From NCBI GenBank assembly GCA_002344135.1, contig DDTO01000004.1, positions 810,785-874,784 on the forward strand: a stretch of DNA of 64,000 bases, written 5' to 3'. The DNA comes from Chthonomonas sp. UBA2362. GTDB lineage: Bacteria > Armatimonadota > Fimbriimonadia > Fimbriimonadales > Fimbriimonadaceae. Made by a program: the position numbers and the translations under genes. Under the pieces are notes generated by a model, which ran no database searches, was not told where the DNA came from, and worked only from the letters and a program-made list of their open reading frames with translations. Positions 25,965 through 34,440 of this stretch are shown piece by piece (positions within the stretch are counted from its first letter, which is position 1; each line of letters opens with the position of its first letter).

Positions 25965-26947
25965 AGCGAGCCGGGTTCTTTCAGGAGTACGGCGTGCTCG
26001 TCGCCTTCGTGCTTCTCTTCCTGATGGCCGCCATTCGGTTCCCCGATTCGTTTCTCCACGCCGACAACCTGCGCAACCTGCTGAGCCAGAACGCCTACGT
26101 CGGCATCATCGCGATCGGCATGACCTTCGTGATCATCTCCGGAGGAATCGATCTCTCCGTGGGAAGCCTGGTAGCTCTATGCGGGGCGGTCACCGTCCTG
26201 ACCGTCAACAAGGCCGCCGAATCGGGGATGGTCCTCATGGTTGCGCTGGCAGCGGCGCTCGCCGCAGGTGCGGTAGCCGGATTCGCCAACGGAGCGGTGA
26301 TCGCCTTTGGTCGAGTCGCTCCGTTCGTCGTGACCTTGGCCGGCCTGGCCGGCTTTCGTTCGATCGCCCTCGTGCTCGGTCAGGGTGGGGAGATCCGCTC
26401 GACCGTACGCTCATTCGGCGACTTCGGCTACGACGGCCTGCCGATTCCGGGACTGACCAATATCGGCGGGAAGCCGGTCATTCTCTATTGGAGTACGTTG
26501 GCGTTCCTCCTCGTCGCCCTGCTCGGAGGCTTCCTGCTGAACAAGACCCGATATGGGCGGTACGTGATCGCGGTCGGCGCGAACGAGAAGGCGGCGCGGT
26601 ACTCCGGCATCGACACCCGGTGGGTGAAAGTCTGGACGTATACGCTCCTCGGAGGGCTGGTCGGACTCGCGGCCTTCTTCAACAGCGCCCGCATGAACTC
26701 TGTCGGCACTGGGTCGGTGGGGTTGTACTACGAACTCGACGCGATCGCTGCCGTCGTGATCGGCGGGACGTCGCTGGCCGGAGGAAAGGGCCGCATCTGG
26801 GGAACCGTGGTCGGTGTGCTGCTCCTGACGCTCATCGGCATGCTCCTCAACCTTTGGCGCGTCGACCCGAACTGGCAGGGAGCGGTGCGCGGAGCCGTGA
26901 TCCTCATAGCAGTTCTTCTTCAGCGCACGACAAAGCCCGAGAATTGA
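25961..26947 (+). CDS. Sugar ABC transporter permease (RbsC-like)
   Basis: The 328-residue protein has about 8-10 membrane helices and RbsC family landmarks: GMTFVIISGGIDLSVGSLVA, FVVTLAGLAGFRSIALVLGQ, RYVIAVGANEKAARYSGI, and YYELDAIAAVVIGGTSLAGG. TTG 25961, overlapping the ATPase stop by 4 bases, is taken as the start because later ATG codons would delete the first membrane helix. It forms the membrane channel of the transporter. Confidence 0.92.
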   Translation: MKRAGFFQEYGVLVAFVLLFLMAAIRFPDSFLHADNLRNLLSQNAYVGIIAIGMTFVIISGGIDLSVGSLVALCGAVTVLTVNKAAESGMVLMVALAAALAAGAVAGFANGAVIAFGRVAPFVVTLAGLAGFRSIALVLGQGGEIRSTVRSFGDFGYDGLPIPGLTNIGGKPVILYWSTLAFLLVALLGGFLLNKTRYGRYVIAVGANEKAARYSGIDTRWVKVWTYTLLGGLVGLAAFFNSARMNSVGTGSVGLYYELDAIAAVVIGGTSLAGGKGRIWGTVVGVLLLTLIGMLLNLWRVDPNWQGAVRGAVILIAVLLQRTTKPEN

Positions 26948-26962
26948 AGGTGCCCCGTTCCG

Positions 26963-26968
26963 TATACT
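26963..26968 (+). promoter_or_regulatory. -10-like element TATACT before the binding-protein gene
   Basis: TATACT lies 18 bases before ATG 26987, with a GAGGAGG ribosome site in between. This could raise expression of the binding protein above that of the membrane parts. Confidence 0.4.
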
Positions 26969-26986
26969 CGGCCCGAGGAGGTTAGC

Positions 26987-27994
26987 ATGTCAATTCTTAG
27001 GGCCGCGCTTTGGGCGACCTTGGCCACACTCGCAGTCGCGATGGTAGGGTGTCAGGGGGGCTCGGAATCTTCGGGTACGAGCGGGACCGGGGGCCGCACC
27101 GTCGCCAAGGACGGCAAACGATTCAAGGTGGGCGTCTCGATCCCCGCTGCCGATCACGGCTGGACCGCGGGTGTCAAATGGTGGGCCGACCAGGCCACCA
27201 AACTGCACCCCGACATCGACTGGATCATCGAGGACGCCAAGGAGCCAGGCGAGCAGATCAGCGACCTGGAGAACCTCCAGAGTCAGCGCGTGGATGCACT
27301 CGTCATCCTCGCCACCGAAAGCGAACCCATCACTCCGATCGCGGAAAAGCTCAAGGAAGCGGGCATCCTCATCATCAGCGTGGACCGCGGCTTCACCAAG
27401 CCAGTGGCCGACGTGTTCATCGAAGGTGACAACAAGGCTTTCGGTCGAAAGTCCGCGCAGTATATCGTCGAGAAACTCGGTGGACAGGGCAAGATCGTCG
27501 TCCTGGAAGGGATTCCCAGCACCGTGAACACGGACCGGGTCAACGCGGCGATGGAGGTTTTTAAGGCGAACCCCGGGATCCAAATCGTGGCGAAGGACAC
27601 CGGAATGTGGAACCGCGAAAAGGCGGAGAAGGTGATGCAGAACATCCTCGTGTCGCACCCGCAGATCGACGCGATTTGGGCCAGCGACGACGACATGGCG
27701 CTCGGGGTCGAAAACGCCCTCCGCGCGGCTGGCCGCGACAAGAACATCTGGATCCTCGGCGGCGCGGGAATGAAGGACATCGTCAAGCGGGTCATGGATG
27801 GCGATCCACTCTATCCTGCCGACATCACCTATCCACCTTCGATGATCGCGGTCGGCGTCCAAATGGCGGCGAGCATCCTCGAATCGGGCCGCGAGAAGGC
27901 GCTGCAGTTCATGCCCAGGCACCTCATGATCGACGTCGAGCTGATTACTCCGGAGAACGCGAAGGACTACTACTTCCCCGATTCCGTGTATTAG
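26987..27994 (+). CDS. Sugar-binding lipoprotein of the ABC transporter (RbsB-like)
   Basis: The 335-residue protein has a lipoprotein signal peptide ending VAMVGC (C22), so it is anchored by lipid. The mature part is a type 1 periplasmic binding protein: FKVGVSIPAADHGWTAGVKW, LQSQRVDALVILATESEPIT, GILIISVDRGF, GQGKIVVLEGIPSTVNTDRV, and IDAIWASDDDMALGVENALR. It captures the sugar for the preceding ATPase and permease. It has a strong Shine-Dalgarno site (GAGGAGG) 6 bases before ATG. Confidence 0.92.
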   Translation: MSILRAALWATLATLAVAMVGCQGGSESSGTSGTGGRTVAKDGKRFKVGVSIPAADHGWTAGVKWWADQATKLHPDIDWIIEDAKEPGEQISDLENLQSQRVDALVILATESEPITPIAEKLKEAGILIISVDRGFTKPVADVFIEGDNKAFGRKSAQYIVEKLGGQGKIVVLEGIPSTVNTDRVNAAMEVFKANPGIQIVAKDTGMWNREKAEKVMQNILVSHPQIDAIWASDDDMALGVENALRAAGRDKNIWILGGAGMKDIVKRVMDGDPLYPADITYPPSMIAVGVQMAASILESGREKALQFMPRHLMIDVELITPENAKDYYFPDSVY

Positions 27995-28124
27995 GCTTCG
28001 TCATGCCCGTGAGGGAGATCTTCGCCGCAAGGCGAGCGAGGAGGGGTTAGAAACGCCGCATGGCATCTCTGACGTCCCTCAATCACGGGTCCGACTCTGA
28101 CGATGATGCCCGAATTTAGGGTGC

Positions 28125-28130
28125 TATAGT
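28125..28130 (+). promoter_or_regulatory. -10 element TATAGT before the Cys-rich gene
   Basis: TATAGT is followed by 7 bases and GTG 28138, fitting a leaderless transcript that would start the metal-efflux cassette. Confidence 0.5.
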
Positions 28131-28137
28131 TAAAGAA

Positions 28138-28566
28138 GTGTTTAGGGTGCGGAAGCTCTGCTTGGCCGTTCTGGCGATCGTTCTCGGGATAGGGACGGTT
28201 CCGATGGGACTTGCGCAGACGGTAGCCCCGAACAGGCAGCAGCAATGCGACGAGTCGTGTTGCACGGAAGCGGTCACCAAGAGACCCTGCTGCTGCCCCC
28301 ACGAGGAAGCCGGGGATCCGGTCACGCATCCCGAGGGTCCGGCCCAGCCCGCATGCGAGTGCAGCGTGAGGAGCGGATCGGATCACGACTTGGCGGTCCT
28401 TCCGGCTGCTCCGCCTCCGTCCCTCGCGGAGGTGATCCTGACGGCGCCGGCACTGCCGGAGTTCCGGGCATCTGCTCCGTGTCACGAGCCCGCGCATCTA
28501 CTAGTGCCGCTCATCCGCGATCCGGAGTTCCCCTATCCCGGCCCTCGTGCGCCTCCAGTTCGCTGA
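28138..28566 (+). CDS. Small secreted Cys/His-rich protein, possible metal binder
   Basis: The 142-residue protein has a signal peptide (LCLAVLAIVLGIGTVPMGLA) and a short mature part with many cysteines in clusters (QQQCDESCCTE, RPCCCPHEE, ACECS, then CHEPAH). The clusters and the position just upstream of an RND efflux cassette with a cupredoxin domain suggest metal binding or sensing in the periplasm. No known family is recognised. GTG 28138 is chosen from the TATAGT box 7 bases upstream. Confidence 0.65.
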   Translation: MFRVRKLCLAVLAIVLGIGTVPMGLAQTVAPNRQQQCDESCCTEAVTKRPCCCPHEEAGDPVTHPEGPAQPACECSVRSGSDHDLAVLPAAPPPSLAEVILTAPALPEFRASAPCHEPAHLLVPLIRDPEFPYPGPRAPPVR

Positions 28567-28626
28567 TTTTCGGCCCTGATCCGGCTTGCATAGCAGTCGG
28601 TCCGCGTCCGCGATTCGGCGAAAACC

Positions 28627-30999
28627 ATGTCCCAACCCACAATCCGATTCCCGTTCCTCCGAGCAATGCTCGTGGGACTTCTCTTCGGCACTCTCGTCGC
28701 CGCCTCTTTCGCGATACCTGTCCAGGCCGGGCCCTACCGGCTGAGCGTGAGCACTGAGCCTCGCGTGATACCGGTCGGCAGAGCGACCCTCGTCGTCAAA
28801 GTTACCGATTCGTCCGGCAAGCCCGTTGAGGGGGCTGAGGTTCGGGCGATTGCCAGCATGCCTGGCATGAAGATGGGAGAGAAGGAGGAAAAGGGTCGGC
28901 CCGGAGAACAGCCCGGCGAGTACCGCATACCCGCCGTATTCTCCATGGCTGGGCTCTACGAGGCGAGGTTTACCGTGGTCGGTCCGGCAGGAGAAGGTCG
29001 GGGGCTCCTCGAATTGACGACCGGGCAGAACACGGCCTCGACGGGCGGTTTTAACTGGAAGGTTCTGGCCGGGTGGGTCGCGCTGACCGCGCTGGTCATC
29101 GTCGTTTTCGTGCGGATGCGGAAGACCGGGCAAAAGCTGGACGCGAGTTCCCTGCTCAAACCGGCGGTGTGGGGATCGCTCGTGCTTCTCGCGGGAGCGA
29201 TCGTTTTCTCGATGTGGCTCGTTAAAACTCAGCGGCGACCCGGAGCAATGACACCGATCGAAGCCCAGGCGATGGAAATGAACACGCCTGCGCCGGAGGG
29301 TGTCCTGCCCGTAGTCCTGGCCAAAGTAGAGCGGAAGCCATTCGTTGCACGGGCCCGCTTTTCGGGCCAAGCGATGGGGTTCACGGAGCAGGACATCGTT
29401 CCCAGAACTACTGGGGTCATCGTCGACATGCCGGTCTACGTCGGCGATCGTGTGAAGAAGGGCCAAGTGCTGGCAAGACTCGACACTTCGCAACTCGACC
29501 CCGAAGTGGCGATGCGAGAGGCTGCGCTGGCGAGAAGTCAGCAGGGGGTCGGCGTCGCCGCCATCGAGTACCAAGCTGCGCTTAGCGAAATCGCTATGGC
29601 CCAGGCCGAAGCCAAGATGGCTCAGGGCGAACAGCGCGAAGCGCAGGCAATGCTGGAGGCCGCCAACGAGGGCCGGGAGTCGGCAATCGCAGACGTCAGA
29701 ATCGCAGAGGCTGAAGTCCTTAGCGCCCGGGCAGAGTTAGAGTCCGCGACCTCGACCCGCACCTACACCCTGGCCGAAGTCGCGCGTCAGCAGAGTCTGG
29801 CCGAGCAAGGCTATGTCTCCAAGCGCGAAGCTGAACGCGCAAGAGCCGACGCCGATCGGGCCGAGGCCGATGTTCGTAAGGCCGAGCAGAGTCTTCGGAA
29901 GGCAGAAGCGGCGGTCACTGCTGCTAAGGCTACCCAGCGACGTGTGGATGCGGAAATCGCCGCGGCGCGCGTTCGGGTCGACAACGCGAAGAACAACGGA
30001 ATCGCCAAGGAGGCTGCCGTACGGACCGCCCAGCGAACCGCCGAGGCGGCCAAAGCGCGCGTCTCGCAAGAGCGTGCATCGGTTGCCGAATCTCAAGCAG
30101 GACTCCGCGGAGCGGCGACCCAAAAGGGTTACGCGGTCCTTCGCGCCGAGGCAGACGGGGTCATCATGCAGCGCACGATCGCACCCGGCCAAGTCGTCTC
30201 TGCCGGACAGCCGATCTTGCGTCTTGCCACAACGTCGCCGATTCGGCTTCAGGCGAATGTGCCGGAGACCGAACTGGCCCGCATCGAGGTTGGTGACGGA
30301 GTGGTGGTCACCGTGAGAGGATCAGACGCGCCAGCGCTCCAGTTGCGTTTGACGTCCGTGGCGCCCAGCGTGGACACCGGTGCCCGGATGGGTACGGTTG
30401 AAGCCCTTTACGAGAACAAGGACGACCGATTTCGGCCAGGTCAGTACCTCTCGATGGCGATAGACCTCGGCAAGGCCCGCGAAAGCCTCGTCGTCCCTTC
30501 ATCGGCGATCGTACGCCGAACTTTAGCGGGCGATGATGAAACGTATGTTTGGGTTGCCGAAGGTGACGGGTCGGATCTCACCCTGGCCCGTCGCAGCGTC
30601 GGTGTCGCCGCCGAAAGCGGTGATTTGTCGGCCATTGACGAGGGACTGGCCGAAGGTGAGCGGGTCGTCGTCGATCCGGGGCCTGATCTCCGACCCGGGA
30701 TCAGCGTCGTGGAGGCCGCGGCCGACGCCGAGGAAAACGACGGGCTGACCGTCAGGGTTACCGACCGAGGATACGAGCCGCGGACTCTCGCCATTCCGGC
30801 CAACAAAGACGCCAAGGTGACCTTCATTCGCAAGACGCAGGCCACATGCGGTGAGGAGATCATCATTCCCGACCTCAAGGTGAATCGACCGCTTCCCTTG
30901 AATGTCCCTGTCACGATCGAGATCCCGGCGAGACCTCCGGGCAAGATCCGCTTCACCTGTGGGATGGACATGCTCGAAGGAACGGTGGTCGTTCGGTGA
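28627..30999 (+). CDS. RND efflux adaptor fused to YtkA-like and cupredoxin-like domains
   Basis: The 790-residue protein has a signal peptide, a YtkA/FixH-like beta domain (about 35-130: PVGRATLVVKVTDSSGKPVE, then SMPGMKMGEKEEKG), two membrane helices (about 140-205), and an HlyD-type adaptor. The adaptor starts near 225 (GVIVDMPVYVGDRVKKGQVL), has a long Ala/Glu/Arg-rich coiled-coil hairpin at about 295-500, and a beta-barrel part. The C-terminus (705-790) is a plastocyanin-type domain with possible copper ligands C741, C778, M780 and M782 (TCGEEIIIPDL and FTCGMDM). Normal adaptors have 350-500 residues. It probably delivers metal ions to the pump encoded next. Confidence 0.85.
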   Translation: MSQPTIRFPFLRAMLVGLLFGTLVAASFAIPVQAGPYRLSVSTEPRVIPVGRATLVVKVTDSSGKPVEGAEVRAIASMPGMKMGEKEEKGRPGEQPGEYRIPAVFSMAGLYEARFTVVGPAGEGRGLLELTTGQNTASTGGFNWKVLAGWVALTALVIVVFVRMRKTGQKLDASSLLKPAVWGSLVLLAGAIVFSMWLVKTQRRPGAMTPIEAQAMEMNTPAPEGVLPVVLAKVERKPFVARARFSGQAMGFTEQDIVPRTTGVIVDMPVYVGDRVKKGQVLARLDTSQLDPEVAMREAALARSQQGVGVAAIEYQAALSEIAMAQAEAKMAQGEQREAQAMLEAANEGRESAIADVRIAEAEVLSARAELESATSTRTYTLAEVARQQSLAEQGYVSKREAERARADADRAEADVRKAEQSLRKAEAAVTAAKATQRRVDAEIAAARVRVDNAKNNGIAKEAAVRTAQRTAEAAKARVSQERASVAESQAGLRGAATQKGYAVLRAEADGVIMQRTIAPGQVVSAGQPILRLATTSPIRLQANVPETELARIEVGDGVVVTVRGSDAPALQLRLTSVAPSVDTGARMGTVEALYENKDDRFRPGQYLSMAIDLGKARESLVVPSSAIVRRTLAGDDETYVWVAEGDGSDLTLARRSVGVAAESGDLSAIDEGLAEGERVVVDPGPDLRPGISVVEAAADAEENDGLTVRVTDRGYEPRTLAIPANKDAKVTFIRKTQATCGEEIIIPDLKVNRPLPLNVPVTIEIPARPPGKIRFTCGMDMLEGTVVVR

Positions 31000-33900
31000 A
31001 ACAGCCGCGCTTGAACGCGCTGCACATGATTCACCGCTGGTCGATCGAGCATCCGTACGCGGTAGTCGCCTTCTTCACCGCCATGCTCGTGATGGCTGTT
31101 ATCGCAATCCGCGAAATGCCGCGCCGGTTCGCGCCCTACGTCGAGAGTCCGATGGTCGGCATCGTCACGATGATGCCGGGCCTCTCTGCGCGGGAGATGG
31201 AGCTCAACATCTCGAAGCCTATCGAAGAACAGATGGTCAACATCAAGGGCGTTCGATACGTTCGATCGACCTCGCAGGAAGGCTACAGCATGGTCGCGCT
31301 CGAGTTTCCGTACGGGACCGACATGCAGAGAGCCGTAACCGACGTGCAATCGCTGATGAACGTCGTGCAGTCGAACCTTCCGGCTACTGGCGCCAATCTC
31401 AAGCCTTCGTTCGTCATCGCCATCGATCCCTTGAACCTTCCGATTCTCACCCTCTCTTTGCGCGGCGACGCGGAGAGGGGATGGAACATGGCCAGGGTGC
31501 GCGAGTTCGCCGATAACACGGGTATCCAGCGGCTCAAAGCCGTCCCGGACGTCTATTCGGTCGTTCCGTTCGGGGGGTATCGCAGGCAGCTGCAGGTTCT
31601 GGTCGACCGTGACAAGCTAGCGTCTTACCGCCTCAGCATCCTCGATGTGCGCAACGCTATCGACCGCTCGAACGTCGGCGCTAGCGCGGGGACCATCACG
31701 GACCGTGGACGCGAGGCGATCGTTCGGGTTCAGACACGGGCGGCATCGGCCAAGGACGTCGGCGCTTATCCGGTTGCGGTCGTGATCGACGGCAAGGCGC
31801 AACCGTTCGGTCCCACTTCACCTGCTGCGGGAATGGCCGGGATGGGAGCGGGCGCCCCGACGTCCGCCTTGCCGAGGGGGCCAACGGGATCGTCCCCTCC
31901 GAAAGTCGTGTACGTGCGTGATGTGGCGCGCGTCGAGGATAGCCATTGGGAGCGCCGCAGTGCCTTCCTCTATTACAATTCACAAGAACCCGACCCAATG
32001 GAGTCGATCGCGCTATCGGTTATTCAGAATCCGGGTGCGAGTTCCGCCCAAGTCGTACCGGCGGTGATGAAGGTCGTCGAGCAGCTCGAGAACGAGAACC
32101 CAGGCCTTCACTTCGACGTCGCTTACGACAACGCGCACTTTGTCGATATTCTCTTCGACAACGTCTGGCACGAGTTGGCAATCGCCATCATCCTGACTGG
32201 CATTGCCGTTCTGCTGTTCCTCGGCGAATGGCGCGGCACGCTCATCGCGATGATCACCGTGCCGACATCGCTTGCGGTGGCGGTTCTCATGATGATGCCG
32301 TTCGGTATGACGTTCAACAGCGGCACTCTCATTGGGCTGTTGCTGTCGATCGGGAGGCTTGTGGACGACTCGATCATCGACATTCACGCCGTCGAGCGTC
32401 ACCTTCGGATGGGAAAGAACGCGAAGGAAGCGACCATCGACGGGATCGCCGAGGTTCGCGTTGCGGTCATCGCCTCGACCCTCATGATCGTCATCGCATT
32501 ACTCCCGCTCATCTGGGCCGGCGGGATCGTCGGCCTGATGTTCGTCGAGCTCGTGTGGCCGCTGATCTTCGGGCTGCTCGCCTCGATGCTCGTATCCTTC
32601 ACGCTCACTGCTCTGCTCTGCTCCAAGCTGCTTCGACCTGCCAGTGACCGCCGAACTCTCGGCCTGCTCGCATCGATTCAACGCGGCTTGGATCGCCTCG
32701 AGAGGGGGTACGGGAGGTCGATCCGCTGGATGCTGAAGCACCGGTTCGCCAACTTCACTCGCGTTTTGGCCACGCTCGTCCTCGGATTCACCTTCTATTT
32801 CTTCATCGGATCGGAGATGATGCCGCTCGCGGATACGGGCCAAGCCACCGGCGTTCTCGAGATGCAGCCGGGAACTTCCTTTGCCGCGACGGAGAAGGCC
32901 GTTCGCAAGCTCGAAAGTATCATGCGGAAGTGTCCCGAGCTCGAAAAGGCCAGTATCGAGATTGGAACCGAATCCATGTTCGAGACCTGGTCACCGTTCT
33001 TCACCGGATACCAAATGCCGGCTGCGAACGGGGCGGCGATGATGCTGACCTTCTCCGATAAGGACCAAAGAAGGCGATCGATCTTCACGCTCATGGACTC
33101 TATCCGCAGGGAGGCTCTCGCGACCATTCCGGGCATTCGCCGCCTCCAGATAAAGGAAATGGGATCGGATGTGATGGCGACCGCCGCAGCTCCGATCCAC
33201 GTCAACATCTACGGGCCCGACGAGAAGGTACTCGACCGCTTAGGCAGAGAGGTCCTCGACGTGGCCAGCAAAATGCCTGAGCTCTATCAGCCTGGTCGTA
33301 CGTGGAGTCTCGGCGTACCCGACTACCGCTTGGAAATCAACTTCCAGCGTGCTCAAGAAGTCGGGCTCTCGGCTGACGAGATTGCGCAACAGGTTTACTA
33401 CGCCACCCGTGGTGGTTTGACGAACGAGTTCTATCGTCTGCCGAACCTGCGCCAAAGCACGATTCTGCTGCGATACGACGCGGAAGACCGGAGAACGAAG
33501 TCCGACCTCGAAAGCGTGTACCTCACGACTCCGGACGGACGGCAGATACCTTTGAACTCGGTCGCGGACATCGTGCCGTCGAGCGCGCCGACCGCTATCG
33601 AACACGATGGCCTCAAGCGCGTCATCGGAGTGACCGGTTACTACCGGATCGGGGACCTGCCCTCTATGGATGTCGTGATGAACCTTGTCGCGAACGCTTA
33701 CGGGGGTAACGAGAAGCTCGGGATCGCACCGGTCAACTTCCCCCCCGGCTACGGGATGGAAATGCGGGGCGACATGACCCAAATGATGGACTCGTTCCGG
33801 CGACTGCTTACTGGGCTCGGGTTTTCGCTCGTGCTCATGTATCTGGTGCTCGTTGTCCAGTTCCGAGGCTTCCTCCAGCCACTCCAGATGCTGGCTTCCC

Positions 33901-34349
33901 TTCCGCTCGAACTCGCGGGAGTCTTCGTAGCCCTCTGGCTGACTCATCAGGCCTTCTCGACCGTATCGATTCTCGGCATCATCGTCCTGACGGGTATGGA
34001 CATCACGACCGCTGTCCTGATGATCGATATGATCATGAGGCTGCGTGATCGCGGCATTCCGAGAGACGAAGCGATCGCGCGCGCTTGCCCGGAGCGCCTG
34101 CGCCCGATTCTGATGACGGCAGGAATAACGATGGTGGTCATGCTTCCCATCGCGATAGCTCCCAAGACTGGCTTGGACGCCTATCAGCCCCTCGCGGTGG
34201 CCGTGATCGGCGGCCTGATCTCGGGCACGATTTTGTCTCTGTTCGACATACCGATCATGCACACGTACGTAGACGATTTCGTGAAGTGGCTCAATCGCAC
34301 GTTCTTGGGTCGTGAGTGGACGTGGCCGACACGAGAAGAAGAACCATAG
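30996..34349 (+). CDS. RND efflux transporter, inner-membrane pump
   Basis: The 1117-residue protein is an AcrB/CusA-type pump with 12 membrane helices in two halves, each with a large periplasmic loop. The TM4 proton relay has two aspartates, D457 and D458 (RLVDDSIIDIHAVERHLRMG), as in the multidrug (HAE1) branch. Other landmarks are GVRYVRSTSQEGYSMV, PGTSFAATEKAVRKLE and GFSLVLMYLVLVVQFRGFLQ. The GTG start overlaps the adaptor stop (GTGA). The cupredoxin on the adaptor favours copper or silver as substrate, but the twin aspartates leave organic compounds possible. No outer-membrane partner gene is nearby. Confidence 0.9.
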   Translation: MKQPRLNALHMIHRWSIEHPYAVVAFFTAMLVMAVIAIREMPRRFAPYVESPMVGIVTMMPGLSAREMELNISKPIEEQMVNIKGVRYVRSTSQEGYSMVALEFPYGTDMQRAVTDVQSLMNVVQSNLPATGANLKPSFVIAIDPLNLPILTLSLRGDAERGWNMARVREFADNTGIQRLKAVPDVYSVVPFGGYRRQLQVLVDRDKLASYRLSILDVRNAIDRSNVGASAGTITDRGREAIVRVQTRAASAKDVGAYPVAVVIDGKAQPFGPTSPAAGMAGMGAGAPTSALPRGPTGSSPPKVVYVRDVARVEDSHWERRSAFLYYNSQEPDPMESIALSVIQNPGASSAQVVPAVMKVVEQLENENPGLHFDVAYDNAHFVDILFDNVWHELAIAIILTGIAVLLFLGEWRGTLIAMITVPTSLAVAVLMMMPFGMTFNSGTLIGLLLSIGRLVDDSIIDIHAVERHLRMGKNAKEATIDGIAEVRVAVIASTLMIVIALLPLIWAGGIVGLMFVELVWPLIFGLLASMLVSFTLTALLCSKLLRPASDRRTLGLLASIQRGLDRLERGYGRSIRWMLKHRFANFTRVLATLVLGFTFYFFIGSEMMPLADTGQATGVLEMQPGTSFAATEKAVRKLESIMRKCPELEKASIEIGTESMFETWSPFFTGYQMPAANGAAMMLTFSDKDQRRRSIFTLMDSIRREALATIPGIRRLQIKEMGSDVMATAAAPIHVNIYGPDEKVLDRLGREVLDVASKMPELYQPGRTWSLGVPDYRLEINFQRAQEVGLSADEIAQQVYYATRGGLTNEFYRLPNLRQSTILLRYDAEDRRTKSDLESVYLTTPDGRQIPLNSVADIVPSSAPTAIEHDGLKRVIGVTGYYRIGDLPSMDVVMNLVANAYGGNEKLGIAPVNFPPGYGMEMRGDMTQMMDSFRRLLTGLGFSLVLMYLVLVVQFRGFLQPLQMLASLPLELAGVFVALWLTHQAFSTVSILGIIVLTGMDITTAVLMIDMIMRLRDRGIPRDEAIARACPERLRPILMTAGITMVVMLPIAIAPKTGLDAYQPLAVAVIGGLISGTILSLFDIPIMHTYVDDFVKWLNRTFLGREWTWPTREEEP

Positions 34350-34387
34350 CCTGCATCCCCCACAGAATACGAGGTTTTGCGCAAGAC

Positions 34388-34418
34388 GCGGGGCCCACGC
34401 ACTCAGCACGGGCCCCGC
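34388..34418. terminator. Bidirectional terminator hairpin
   Basis: GCGGGGCCC (34388-34396) pairs with GGGCCCCGC (34410-34418), between the convergent stops at 34349 and 34441. Confidence 0.72.
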
Positions 34419-34440
34419 AGTCTCCTTCGATTCTAACGGC

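Noticed and set aside
33240..34409. 389-codon minus-strand frame opposite the end of the RND pump
   Set aside because: His/Arg/Asp-rich shadow, no start signal and no family.
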